Shown here in pieces: positions 35,932-44,347 of a stretch of DNA of 64,000 nt. Where the stretch lies: positions 871,217 through 935,216 of the forward strand of contig CP062796.1 of NCBI GenBank assembly GCA_018208355.1. Reading direction: 5' to 3'. Position 1 is the first letter of the stretch. Every line of letters starts with the position of its first letter. The notes under the pieces were generated by a model. The model worked only from the letters and a program-made list of their open reading frames with translations, was not told the origin of the DNA and made no database searches. The stretch is from Candidatus Fermentithermobacillus carboniphilus. GTDB lineage: Bacteria > Bacillota > Sulfobacillia > Fermentithermobacillales > Fermentithermobacillaceae. Position numbers and translations under genes: made by a program.

Positions 35932-36753
35932 ATGGTCAGGCAAGATCAATTTAGCGGTTTCTTTGCCGAGTTCTATGATATCCTGCACGCGGGCCTCGGC
36001 GACGTGGAGGCGTATCTCGGGTACGCTCGCAGGTTCGGGCCGAGAATCCTGGAACTTGGCTCGGGGACGGGAAGGATCCTGATTCCTCTGGCACGCGCCG
36101 GTTTTCAGGTGACCGGCGTGGACTTATCCGATGATATGATGGCAATATGCAGGCAGAAGCTGGAGTGCGAATCCTCGGAGGTTCGCGGCAGGGCGAGGGT
36201 AGTGAAGGGCAACATCGTGGATCTGGATCTCGGCGATACATTTGATCTGGTCATCGCCCCCTGTAACCTCATCAACTGTCTCACCGGACCCAGCGAGGGC
36301 CTCGCGCTCCTGCGGACTGCAAGGCGCCACCTTAGGGACGGAGGCATGTTCATCCTTGACAGCAGCATTCCGGACATACCGCACATGGTAAAGTCCAACG
36401 GCGTGACCAAGACGTTCGAATTTACTCACCCGCTAACCGGCACAACCATCATAGATCGCTTCACCGCGTGGTATGACTTCGTCCTACAGATTGAGACGGA
36501 TCACATAATCCTCGAAGAACGCGACGGCAGCAGGCTCCTGCGGCGGGAAGAGGTCACCGACACACAAACGTACTACTTTCCGCGCGAAGTCCGCATGATG
36601 CTGGCGGCGGCAGGATTTCGGATCGTCCACGAGCAGGGCTCGGTCATTGAGGACATCCCCATTGATAGTAATGCGGGAGAGATGGTGTTCTTCTGTCAGA
36701 AAGATTCTGACCGGAACCTCGAGATCAACATGCATGCTAACTGCGCTCTATAA
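35932..36753 (+). CDS. Class I SAM-dependent methyltransferase
   Basis: This 273-residue protein has the Rossmann methyltransferase motif ILELGSGTGRILIPLARAG (about residues 38-56), the acidic VTGVDLSDDM, and a late IAPCNLINC motif IV region. The second half is beta-rich, as in small-molecule methyltransferases. The ATG at 35932 is preceded by AAGGTGAG; the GTG at 35923 is an alternative. It lies right after an IS256 fragment, so its original upstream context is lost. Substrate unknown. Confidence 0.85.
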   Translation: MVRQDQFSGFFAEFYDILHAGLGDVEAYLGYARRFGPRILELGSGTGRILIPLARAGFQVTGVDLSDDMMAICRQKLECESSEVRGRARVVKGNIVDLDLGDTFDLVIAPCNLINCLTGPSEGLALLRTARRHLRDGGMFILDSSIPDIPHMVKSNGVTKTFEFTHPLTGTTIIDRFTAWYDFVLQIETDHIILEERDGSRLLRREEVTDTQTYYFPREVRMMLAAAGFRIVHEQGSVIEDIPIDSNAGEMVFFCQKDSDRNLEINMHANCAL

Positions 36754-36772
36754 CATGTGAGGATGAACTCTG

Positions 36773-37006
36773 TTGAAAAGGCTGGCCTTGTTCCTCCTGC
36801 TGGCAACGCTTCTTTGCCCCACGGGAATTATGTCTGTACCGCGGGCGGAGAATTGTGAAGGCCCAAGCCCGATACTACTCGGCTATACAGAAACCCTTCT
36901 GACGGCGGTTTCATATAGTAGTGTAGATAGTAGACGAGGGGTGAACATCTTTGTCCGAGGAACTAGCGATGCGTTATGGGGACCAGGACCAAGCAACCGT
37001 GCTTGA
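36773..37006 (+). pseudogene. Signal-peptide fragment of a lost exported protein
   Basis: A TTG start after TGAGGATG leads into KRLALFLLLATLLCPTGIMS, a plausible signal peptide, but the remaining 50 residues have no family character and run into the ferritin gene in another frame. It is probably the 5' end of a deleted gene. Confidence 0.4.
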
Positions 37007-37229
37007 AATGCTTCGGGAAGACCTCATAGGAGAACTTCAAGCCATAAATCAGTATGAACGACATGCGAGGACGACCTCTTACGCACCCGCCCGACAGCTT
37101 TTCCAGGAAATTGCCGATGATGAAAAACACCACGTAGCCGAGCTGCTAAGGATGATAGCACAGCTTGATAGAGTACAGGCCGAAGAGCTGAGAAAGGCTT
37201 TCATGTACAGTCTAGGAAAGCGTGATTAG
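36951..37229 (+). CDS. Half-size ferritin-like protein
   Basis: This 92-residue two-helix protein has the iron-binding pattern ELQAINQYERHA in the first helix and EIADDEKHHVAELL in the second. One protomer carries half of a four-helix di-iron site, as in encapsulated-ferritin-like and small rubrerythrin-like proteins. The TTG at 36951 sits eight bases after GAGGGG; an ATG at 36969 is possible. No encapsulin shell gene is adjacent. A role in iron storage or peroxide defence in an anaerobe is likely. Confidence 0.75.
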   Translation: MSEELAMRYGDQDQATVLEMLREDLIGELQAINQYERHARTTSYAPARQLFQEIADDEKHHVAELLRMIAQLDRVQAEELRKAFMYSLGKRD

Positions 37230-37646
37230 TCCTTACGGTGGAGCAAAACAAAGGTTGTCTTGGTGAATAACTCTTGGATCAAAAAGGTCTGGAGCAGGCT
37301 TGCTACTGGGCCCCTCTTTCTTTGCGCACCTTAGGTCGGTAAAGCCCCGTGCTGTGAACCCCGCCATGGCTGGGACCCAGTAAGCGGCAAAGTCATTTTC
37401 TTAGGCATTTGGCAGTATCCTGCAACTTTTGCTTTAGAGGCTCTTGGTTCTTCCGTCACTTCGGAAACATACCTATACCGATAGATTCGGTTCCGCAGTT
37501 GCCAGCGTCAACCTTCCCTGACGTGCCGGAAGCAACCAAATCGTGGATGAGAGCGGAAATCAAGGCAACCGAAGATGTAAGACTGCTCAATTACCCGAAA
37601 CAAGAGAAAGGCCGAGGAAGTACATATACTTCGTTATCCCCAGCAG
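37230..37646. other. Intergenic region, no confident gene
   Basis: A plus-strand frame passes through this stretch but lacks a ribosome binding site and overlaps the lipoprotein on the other strand. No RNA gene or terminator with a U-tract was recognised. Confidence 0.4.
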
Positions 37647-38099
37647 CTAATTCCACTTACGTACAATGGGTATTGCTTCTAAATGGTTCAGAATATCATC
37701 TAACCCTTCTGGAAATGCGTACCATACACCCTTATGAAGATCTAACAATTTCCGCTCCCTAATAAAGTATCTCAGCCCATACAATTGATGAGGCTCCAAG
37801 ACAAGGGTTATTACACCGTCCCCTGGAGGAAACGGAGTACTAGCCCTCCCTATCCTTTTGGCCTCTCCCAGTAACCGGACGAATGAAGTCAACCCTTTCC
37901 CGTCGGAGATTTGATGCCATTCTAACGAACCTCCCGGGGTTAGAGCCTGCTTTGATTGCCGGACAGTGTTAATGCGCACCTCAACAACTTTTCCCAGGTC
38001 GAGTTGGATTTCTCCGGCTAGATTGCGATGACCGCATGAACTCAGCACGAGAAGGACCATGCCACACAGCAAGATGTAAACTACGCCCCTGTAATTCAT
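37647..38099 (-). CDS. Uncharacterised lipoprotein
   Basis: The 150-residue product begins MNYRGVVYILLCGMVLLVLS followed by SC, a lipoprotein signal with lipobox LSSC. The mature part of about 120 residues is beta-rich without known motifs. It is expected on the outer face of the membrane. A longer in-frame start at 38132 would place residues before the signal and is less likely. Family not recognised. Confidence 0.6.
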   Translation of the reverse strand: MNYRGVVYILLCGMVLLVLSSCGHRNLAGEIQLDLGKVVEVRINTVRQSKQALTPGGSLEWHQISDGKGLTSFVRLLGEAKRIGRASTPFPPGDGVITLVLEPHQLYGLRYFIRERKLLDLHKGVWYAFPEGLDDILNHLEAIPIVRKWN

Positions 38100-38265
38100 A
38101 GACCTCCGATATCCTCCCACGGCTAGAGGCAATCTGTTCGTCGCCTGACATAGTCGATTACGTCTGTGGTCCGCGGTTTGGTATCAGGATTCCTGATATC
38201 CCAAGACTGTCGTACAGACGTGCTCATACCCTTCCGGGATCCCCATCCACACAGATATATCTTAT

Positions 38266-38385
38266 TCATGAATTGGGCCTCTTCCTCCGGCACTTCGGGC
38301 AGAAACTGAAGTCTGCCTGAAGTCTCTGGCCGCAGTACGGACAAAACGCAGCGTAGTTACCCTTGAGCGCATTCGTACGCCTCAC
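38266..38385 (-). pseudogene. Double zinc-ribbon fragment
   Basis: A 39-codon frame encodes FCPYCGQRLQADFSFCPKC followed by a basic tail and stop, an isolated zinc ribbon of the type found at protein C-termini. A GTG at 38385 could start it, but it is more likely the end of a broken gene. Confidence 0.4.
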
Positions 38386-38556
38386 ATGCTGTACGTGGAC
38401 GTCCCAAGATACACGAACCCCGACATCGAGAAGCTGCTTGCGATAGGACGGCCGTTCAGGTGCGCCGCCGTGCTTGCGCTACAGACCCCAGTGCAGGCTG
38501 AACTGGACGGAAGCCGTACTTTCAGGGAGGTTATGAACGAAGCCCACCGCCTCTGA
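38386..38556 (+). CDS. Possible 56-residue protein
   Basis: An ATG-started frame (MLYVDVPRYTNPDIEKLLAI at its N-terminus) with normal-looking composition ends 55 bases before the VapB ribosome binding site. There is no clear ribosome binding site and no recognised family. It may be a small gene or a relic. Confidence 0.3.
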   Translation: MLYVDVPRYTNPDIEKLLAIGRPFRCAAVLALQTPVQAELDGSRTFREVMNEAHRL

Positions 38557-38584
38557 CAGCTTTTGCGCGTAAGACATTGCCGTG

Positions 38585-38617
38585 TCACGTGAATAGGTGT
38601 TACACTGTTTCACGTGG
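38585..38617. promoter_or_regulatory. Repeated palindromes upstream of vapBC
   Basis: TCACGTGA (38585-38592), GTGT-T-ACAC (38597-38605) and a second CACGTGG (38611-38617) lie directly before the antitoxin start. VapB-type antitoxins usually repress their own operon from such inverted repeats. Inferred from sequence symmetry. Confidence 0.45.
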
Positions 38618-38628
38618 AGGTGGCATGT

Positions 38629-38868
38629 GTGGAGTACCAAAACGTGACCTTGTCTCTCCCTAAGGAACTGGTCAAGAGGGCAAAGCACATCGCTATCGAG
38701 CGTGGGACGTCGCTTTCTAGACTTCTGGCGCAAATGCTCGAGGACTTGACGCGCAGGGAAGACCGGTACCTGAAGGCGAAGGAATGTCACCTGGCGATTC
38801 TGGACCAGTTTGACCTGGGGACGGAAGGCAGCGTCACCTGGACGAGGAGCAACCTGCATGAGCGGTGA
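38629..38868 (+). CDS. vapB: VapB-type ribbon-helix-helix antitoxin
   Basis: This 79-residue protein has the ribbon-helix-helix pattern NVTLSLPKELVKRAKHIAIE, then RGTSLSRLLAQML, followed by a toxin-binding tail. The GTG at 38629 follows GGAGGTGG; an upstream GTG at 38614 is in frame but lies before that ribosome binding site. Its stop overlaps the PIN-domain toxin start by 11 bases. Confidence 0.82.
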   Translation: MEYQNVTLSLPKELVKRAKHIAIERGTSLSRLLAQMLEDLTRREDRYLKAKECHLAILDQFDLGTEGSVTWTRSNLHER

Positions 38869-39292
38869 TGGCGCTGATCTGCAATTCGTGGACACCAGTG
38901 TGCTGGTCTACGCGCACGATAGGTCTGCGGGACAGAAGCACACCCGGGCGAAGGCCCTGGTTGAAGAGCTCTGGCACTCTGGCACAGGTTGCCTCAGCGT
39001 GCAGGTGCTCCAGGAATTCTACGTTGCGGTGACCCGGAAAGTCCGTCAGCCGCTTTCGTCCGAGGCAGCGTTGCAGATCGTGGAGTACCTTTCTAACTGG
39101 CGCGTTCATGCACCTGCCGCTGAGGACGTCCTGGAGGCGATCAAGGTTCACCAGCGGTACGGCCTATCTTTTTGGGACGCGATGATTGTCTGCAGCGCCA
39201 GTGCGCTCGGGTGCGGAGTAATATGGTCCGAGGACCTGAATGCCGGGCAGCACTATGGCGCCGTGAAAGTGGTAAATCCCTTTTCTTGCTGA
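38858..39292 (+). CDS. vapC: VapC-type PIN domain ribonuclease toxin
   Basis: This 144-residue PIN-domain protein carries the acidic metal-binding residues: D in FVDTSVLVYAHD, E in QVLQEFYV, D in LSFWDAMIV and a last D in WSEDLN. PIN toxins cut tRNA or rRNA with magnesium. It overlaps the antitoxin gene, forming a standard VapBC pair. All four acidic residues are present, so it should be active. Confidence 0.9.
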   Translation: MSGDGADLQFVDTSVLVYAHDRSAGQKHTRAKALVEELWHSGTGCLSVQVLQEFYVAVTRKVRQPLSSEAALQIVEYLSNWRVHAPAAEDVLEAIKVHQRYGLSFWDAMIVCSASALGCGVIWSEDLNAGQHYGAVKVVNPFSC

Positions 39293-39565
39293 AAGCAATG
39301 ACTGGTTAGCCTGGTCTTGCACTGATCAGTTCCATTCGATGGCACTGGTCTGAACACAGGACTTACGGAGTGCGCGAGTGTGTATGAAGTGGGTTTGTAA
39401 AGGTTACACCAACAAGTGCTGATGAAGCTGGAGAGCCCAGGCTAGCAATGATAGTAATTTCCGCACCTTCTCTCTGCGCCTTAAACGGCCTGAAGCAGTC
39501 GTGCAGCAATCCTGTTACGACCCGTCAGTTGGACTTCTATACTGAGCACGACCCAGTCTCCCTTC
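39293..39565. other. Spacer before insertion sequence copy B
   Basis: No gene or repeat was recognised. The six bases before the element (CCCTTC) do not match those after it (CCGTAG), so no target duplication is present. Confidence 0.4.
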
Positions 39566-39689
39566 TGTAGCTTAGCACTTTAATCCAGCGTAAAAAGCCT
39601 CTTTGTTTTCGAGTTCTTTTAGGATTATGCAAATCCCTTCCCAAAGCAGTGTGATAGGATTTTGTCAATTTCCTTTGGGAGGTAGGACG

Positions 39690-40202
39690 ATGCAGATGAT
39701 TTTGTCGGTTAACATGGGACCTGAAGAGTACGCTGCAAAACACGAAGAAATAGAGTTCCCTAAGATAGACATCTGCCCGATGTGCAAGGCGAGGAAGCGT
39801 CTTCACAGGCATGGCTCTTTCCAGCGGAATGCCCTGCCTGAGAAAAACAAGGTTCTTCTTGTGCGGATTCACCGGTTCTTCTGCACTGTATGCAAGAAGA
39901 CAGTCTCCTTGGTTCCATCTTTTCTCGTGCCTCATTTTCAGTACACAGCCCATTTCTTGGTAGGCTCGATTCTGGGAAAGGTCGAAACCTACCGTGAACT
40001 CTTGCGGTTCCACCAGAAACGCTTTCTCAAGAACCTCAATCTGATACAGGCCTTTTTCAGGGATATGGGTTTTAGGTGGAGTCTTCCCGAGGCCGGAAAA
40101 GAAAGGGCCATAAAACTAGCGGAGGAAATCGAGAATTTGGGCGTAGGAAGTTTCTCGCTGCTCTACCACAAGCAGCACCACCGTAGTTTTATGGCAGTTT
40201 GA
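39690..40202 (+). CDS. IS-encoded zinc-finger protein, copy B
   Basis: Same 170-residue product as the gene at 2507-3019, with the two CxxC pairs intact and the same GGGAGG ribosome binding site. Confidence 0.75.
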   Translation: MQMILSVNMGPEEYAAKHEEIEFPKIDICPMCKARKRLHRHGSFQRNALPEKNKVLLVRIHRFFCTVCKKTVSLVPSFLVPHFQYTAHFLVGSILGKVETYRELLRFHQKRFLKNLNLIQAFFRDMGFRWSLPEAGKERAIKLAEEIENLGVGSFSLLYHKQHHRSFMAV

Positions 40203-40361
40203 TTTTACCTGCCCCGGGTGGTTTCGTAAAGAGAGCAGCGTCCAACAAAACGTTTCCGTGGTTTCCCTTCTCCGGGTCAATTAGTATGGTTCTGGCGTAC
40301 CTCTGATGCGCCAAAGAGCAGCAACTGACCAACAAAATCTACCAAAAAGGGGGAGGAAATC

Positions 40362-41621
40362 ATGGATGAGAAGGACCGGGAACAGATAGCGCTTTTCCGG
40401 TACGGATTGATTGCGCCCATGCTGCAGGGAAGCGTGGAAGACAGGGCTTCATACCTGGCTTCGGTTTCAAGCAGAACCTACGAGGTGCCCTGCTATGGAA
40501 ATGTGGAGTACAGCCCAAAAACAATTGAGTCCTGGTTCAGAGCATACATGAAAGAAGGATTCGACGGCTTAAAGCCGCGTCAGCGTTCGGACAAGGGAGA
40601 GACCAGGGCAATTCCCTTGGATACAAGACACAAGATCTTGGACCTCCGCCAGGAAAAGACCAATGTTCCGGTGACAGTCTTTTACCAGCAACTTGTAGAT
40701 AAAGAAGTCATAAAGCCTCAGGAAGTATCGTACTCTAGCCTGTACCGGCTCTTGAAACGCCATGACCTTGTAGGTAAAAGAACTCGCAAGGAACCGGAAA
40801 GAAAAAGGTACGCTTTGGACAAAGTAAATGAGGTTTGGCAGGCAGACCTCTCTTACGGTCCCTACCTCAAACTGGGCAAGAAGAAGGTCCAGACGTTTCT
40901 CTTTGCTTTCCTGGATGATGCTTCTAGGCTGGTTCCTTTCGCCCAGTTCACACTGGACCAGACCTTCGACTCTCTCAAAGTAGTGTTCAAAGAAGCCTTA
41001 TGCAGGAGAGGTATCCCCAAAAAAGTTTACGCCGATAACGGGAAGATCTACAGGTCAGGCCAATTCCAGTTTGTCTGCGCATCCCTTGGCATAGCCCTCC
41101 TTCACACCCAACCTTATGACGCCGCAGCAAAGGGAAAAATCGAGAGGTTCTTTCTCACTGTAAAACAGCGCTTCTACTCAACCCTTGAAGCCGAAACCCT
41201 CACATCCCTGGATGCCCTTAACCAGGCTTTCCACTCCTGGCTTGAGAAAGACTACAATGGCAGACACCACAGCGCCATAGATATGACTCCTTTGGATAAA
41301 TACATGTCCCAGGCTAGTGACGTAAAGATGGTGCAGGACCCTTCCTCTTTGGATCCCCTCTTTTTGAGGCGGGAGAACCGCAAAGTTAGGCATGATTCCA
41401 CCATCAGCGTCGAAAACACTCTCTTTGAAGTTCCTCCCAGGTTCATAGGTCAAAGCATCGAGGTAAGATTTGAACCTAAAGACCTAAGTGAAGTGCTCAT
41501 CTATGAAAACGGCCTTGAGGTCGCCCGCCTGAAACCCGTGAATCTTACTGATAACGCCAGGGTAAAACGGGAAAAACCTGCGCTGCGATTGTCTGACATC
41601 GCTAAAGATGAGGAGGATTGA
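40362..41621 (+). CDS. IS DDE transposase, copy B
   Basis: Same 419-residue product as the gene at 3179-4438, with the D162, D225, E261 triad intact. Confidence 0.93.
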   Translation: MDEKDREQIALFRYGLIAPMLQGSVEDRASYLASVSSRTYEVPCYGNVEYSPKTIESWFRAYMKEGFDGLKPRQRSDKGETRAIPLDTRHKILDLRQEKTNVPVTVFYQQLVDKEVIKPQEVSYSSLYRLLKRHDLVGKRTRKEPERKRYALDKVNEVWQADLSYGPYLKLGKKKVQTFLFAFLDDASRLVPFAQFTLDQTFDSLKVVFKEALCRRGIPKKVYADNGKIYRSGQFQFVCASLGIALLHTQPYDAAAKGKIERFFLTVKQRFYSTLEAETLTSLDALNQAFHSWLEKDYNGRHHSAIDMTPLDKYMSQASDVKMVQDPSSLDPLFLRRENRKVRHDSTISVENTLFEVPPRFIGQSIEVRFEPKDLSEVLIYENGLEVARLKPVNLTDNARVKREKPALRLSDIAKDEED

Positions 41622-41623
41622 GC

Positions 41624-42424
41624 ATGTACAGGCCTTTCTACTCGCTCTCTAAAGAACCCTTCGGTAAAGACATAAAACCGCAAGAGCACTTTCCTTCCCA
41701 GAGTTTCAAAGAGGCCTTGGCCCGACTAAAATACCTGGTGGATACCAGAGGCTTTGGCGCCATCTTGGGGGAATCAGGGTCAGGCAAGACATATGCCCTC
41801 AGGACCATGGCCGAAAGTCTCAACCCAGCTCTGTACAAAACCATCTACCTTCCCATGTCATCAGGCACAACAATGGACATGTACCGTAATCTTGTGACAG
41901 GGCTGGGAGAAGAGCCGAGATATCGCAAGAGCGATCTCTTCCGCCAGATCCAAAAGGCAGTTGAGCACTTCTTCTACGAGAAGAGAGTTACGCCGGTGTT
42001 CATTTTGGACGAAATGCACCTGGCGAAACCTGAATTCCTCCTGGATCTGGCGATGATATTCAACTTCTCCATGGATTCCAAAAACCCTTTCGTCGTGATC
42101 ATAGCCGGTTTGCCTTTTTTGAGCACGCGATTGAAACTCAATCATATCCAGCCTCTCGCCCAAAGAATCATCGTCCATTACAAGATGGAGCCTTTGGATA
42201 AACCAGAGGTCTTCCAGTACATCAACCACCGCCTAAAACTGGCCGGGGCTACAACTGAGGTGTTCAGCCAGGAGGCCCTTGAAGCTATCGCTTCCCACTC
42301 TGCAGGTTGGCCCAGGCTGGTTAATAACCTTGCCAGCACATCGCTACTTTTGGGAGCCCAGTTGAAGAAGAACCCGATTGATGCCGAGGTCGTGAGATTG
42401 GCCTCTATGGAGACAAACCTCTGA
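41624..42424 (+). CDS. IS AAA+ ATPase, copy B
   Basis: Same 266-residue product as the gene at 4441-5241, with Walker A GESGSGKT and Walker B FILDE intact, two bases after the transposase stop. Confidence 0.9.
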   Translation: MYRPFYSLSKEPFGKDIKPQEHFPSQSFKEALARLKYLVDTRGFGAILGESGSGKTYALRTMAESLNPALYKTIYLPMSSGTTMDMYRNLVTGLGEEPRYRKSDLFRQIQKAVEHFFYEKRVTPVFILDEMHLAKPEFLLDLAMIFNFSMDSKNPFVVIIAGLPFLSTRLKLNHIQPLAQRIIVHYKMEPLDKPEVFQYINHRLKLAGATTEVFSQEALEAIASHSAGWPRLVNNLASTSLLLGAQLKKNPIDAEVVRLASMETNL

Positions 42425-42471
42425 ACTCGCAAGTCATTGGGCGCTTCCGCTTGCTGTAGACCCTGCAACTT

Positions 42472-42503
42472 GCCGGTGATGCCTAGTAATAGGTGTCACC
42501 GGC
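42472..42503 (+). terminator. Hairpin after the IS ATPase gene, copy B
   Basis: Same GCCGGTGA/TCACCGGC stem as at 5289-5320; no U-tract. Confidence 0.45.
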
Positions 42504-42510
42504 CTTCTAT

Positions 42511-42669
42511 ATGGAGCTAAAACAGCCTCCCACAAGCAATGTGAAAGTGAAAATCGAGGGTAAAGGGATTGTGCAAACGGGAGAAGAATTAGAACCTTGG
42601 AATCTGACAATTGGCATATTGGAACGGAATTTCAGCCTGGAGGAATCTGAAAAATACACGCGGGGTTAA
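42511..42669 (+). CDS. Possible small IS-encoded protein, copy B
   Basis: Same 52-codon frame as at 5328-5486, at the right end of the element. Confidence 0.3.
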   Translation: MELKQPPTSNVKVKIEGKGIVQTGEELEPWNLTIGILERNFSLEESEKYTRG

Positions 42670-42841
42670 TTTGCAAAATGACACCGTAGCGAGCAAACCT
42701 TGCCTCCTGTGAATGGAAAAGTTGTGCATAGCGAAAAATCGGAGTCTGGTAGTGAGGAAGCGCGTGAATTGCAGCGGAACCTAGATACGTTGAGAACCGC
42801 GCTGTAACGGGCCAATGACCTTCTCATCAATCACCGACCCT

Positions 42842-44347
42842 TCAAATGTAATGACGGAATGGAAGCGGAGAGTCTCCACTTATAGGTGCAGCGGTTAGGA
42901 TTTCCCCGACTCTATCCGCGAATCTCAGAGTAACCGGCAAACCGTCACCATAGATGCAGGCGTTGTAGTTAAGTTTCGTTAGCCCCATTATGTCCTGCAA
43001 CACTACTCGAATGTCTGCGTCTCCTTTGCATACATCGATCAATAGCGGGTTGGGGACTTCTCTGCCCGGATACGTCTGAAGTCTCGGAATGAACCCTCTA
43101 GTCCATAGATAAGCAGTACGGTCATCCCTGATGTAGGCCATCCCTCGCAATAACGGATAGCTGCTATCTCGAAAAACCTTGAGGTCCCAGAAGTCACGTA
43201 TACGAACGCCTACTATCTTTGTCTTACCAGTCGTTGCCTCCTGAAAACCCGCCCACTCCTCATCGTCAAATCTGACTTTTCCATGTATGAAAATCTCCTT
43301 TGGGGGCTCTCCTCGGTATTCTTCGTAAGCCCTAAGGACTCGAGTAATAAGCTCTTTTGCATCTTTCCGTTTCAGGTGAAACTGACCGGTATTCTCATTG
43401 TACCAGGGCCCGACTGCACTCTTAAAGACTAACCCATCCCCGGAATCCAAAAACATCTGGGCAGCACAGCATGCATTTTGAGAGTATCCAGGTTGCCTCT
43501 GTATCTTAAACACAAGGCCTACGTAACAGACTCCCTCTCGAACACTGGCCAACTTCCAGGGTCGTCCGCCCGCCTTGTAGAAAGTAGCTGTAGTGAGGTT
43601 CCAGGCAATAGAAGATCTCATGTCATTGGCTGAATCCACATTCATTCTGTTGTAGTTTCCCAGCAGGGTTGATTCCCTGATAACCTGAGTAACAATTTTA
43701 TGCTCAAGCAAGCGAGCTTTGAGTTGGTTGCGAAAATCCACCTCATATTCATATGCTTTCGCCGTCTCATATTCCTCTTCCGCATCAAACAAGGGTCGCT
43801 GTTGGTGTAAACGACGGACGAGTTCAGGGGTCACCTTGCGATCAGGCTGAACCCGGCGGGCTGGTGGAACCCTGGATTTTGGCCTGCAGAGATCGTAGAC
43901 CATATCCGGTACTATCACAAACCACAGATCCACCAAGTCTTCTTCTTCGATTCTCGCTGCTGTGATCTTTGTGTAATATAAATCTACCGCTTCATAGACT
44001 CGCTGGTAAGCATCTTCGAGATGAACCGCCCGAGACAAGGCAGACTGATCTATGATTCGTTCGATATAAGGCTCACTACTGATGGGTACCCGAAAGACTG
44101 CCTCAAACCCTGGAAAGAACGGCCAACCTGCCCTGCCAGAACCAATAATCGGTTTTTGAACAGCTGAAACCCATTCCTTGAATCTGGCAATACCATCCCG
44201 CGTTCCGATGAGGCCGTACCGCACACCATAGGGTCTTTTCTCGTCGAGCGGGCCAAAAAGAAAAAGGCCGTCACGCGGATCCTCCATTGACTGACCGAAC
44301 CGGAAGCATATTTCAGGTTCAGGCAGCTTAGTCAGGTTATATATCAT
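42842..44347 (-). CDS. Short prokaryotic Argonaute (MID-PIWI) of a SPARTA system
   Basis: This 501-residue protein has only the MID and PIWI halves, the size of short Argonautes. It uses a guide nucleic acid to find target DNA and lacks slicer activity in studied relatives. The PIWI region (about 270-501) includes YVGLVFKIQRQ, then CAAQMFLDSGDGLVFKS, KEIFIHGK and the C-terminal LTKLNYNAC...LPVTLRFADRVGEIL. The ATG at 44347 overlaps the partner stop by 11 bases (ATGATATAA region), so it is translated with the TIR-APAZ gene. An in-frame extension to 44485 lies within the partner and is ignored. The pair identifies it as SPARTA. Confidence 0.9.
   Translation of the reverse strand: MIYNLTKLPEPEICFRFGQSMEDPRDGLFLFGPLDEKRPYGVRYGLIGTRDGIARFKEWVSAVQKPIIGSGRAGWPFFPGFEAVFRVPISSEPYIERIIDQSALSRAVHLEDAYQRVYEAVDLYYTKITAARIEEEDLVDLWFVIVPDMVYDLCRPKSRVPPARRVQPDRKVTPELVRRLHQQRPLFDAEEEYETAKAYEYEVDFRNQLKARLLEHKIVTQVIRESTLLGNYNRMNVDSANDMRSSIAWNLTTATFYKAGGRPWKLASVREGVCYVGLVFKIQRQPGYSQNACCAAQMFLDSGDGLVFKSAVGPWYNENTGQFHLKRKDAKELITRVLRAYEEYRGEPPKEIFIHGKVRFDDEEWAGFQEATTGKTKIVGVRIRDFWDLKVFRDSSYPLLRGMAYIRDDRTAYLWTRGFIPRLQTYPGREVPNPLLIDVCKGDADIRVVLQDIMGLTKLNYNACIYGDGLPVTLRFADRVGEILTAAPISGDSPLPFRHYI

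Larger units (their letters stand above)
39566..42683 (+). mobile_element. Three-gene insertion sequence, copy B (3118 bp)
   Basis: Same length, ends and gene content as copy A at 2383-5500, in the same orientation and 37183 bases further on. The encoded proteins are the same in both copies. Unlike copy A it lacks a target duplication, suggesting an adjacent deletion or recombination between copies after insertion. Confidence 0.93.
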
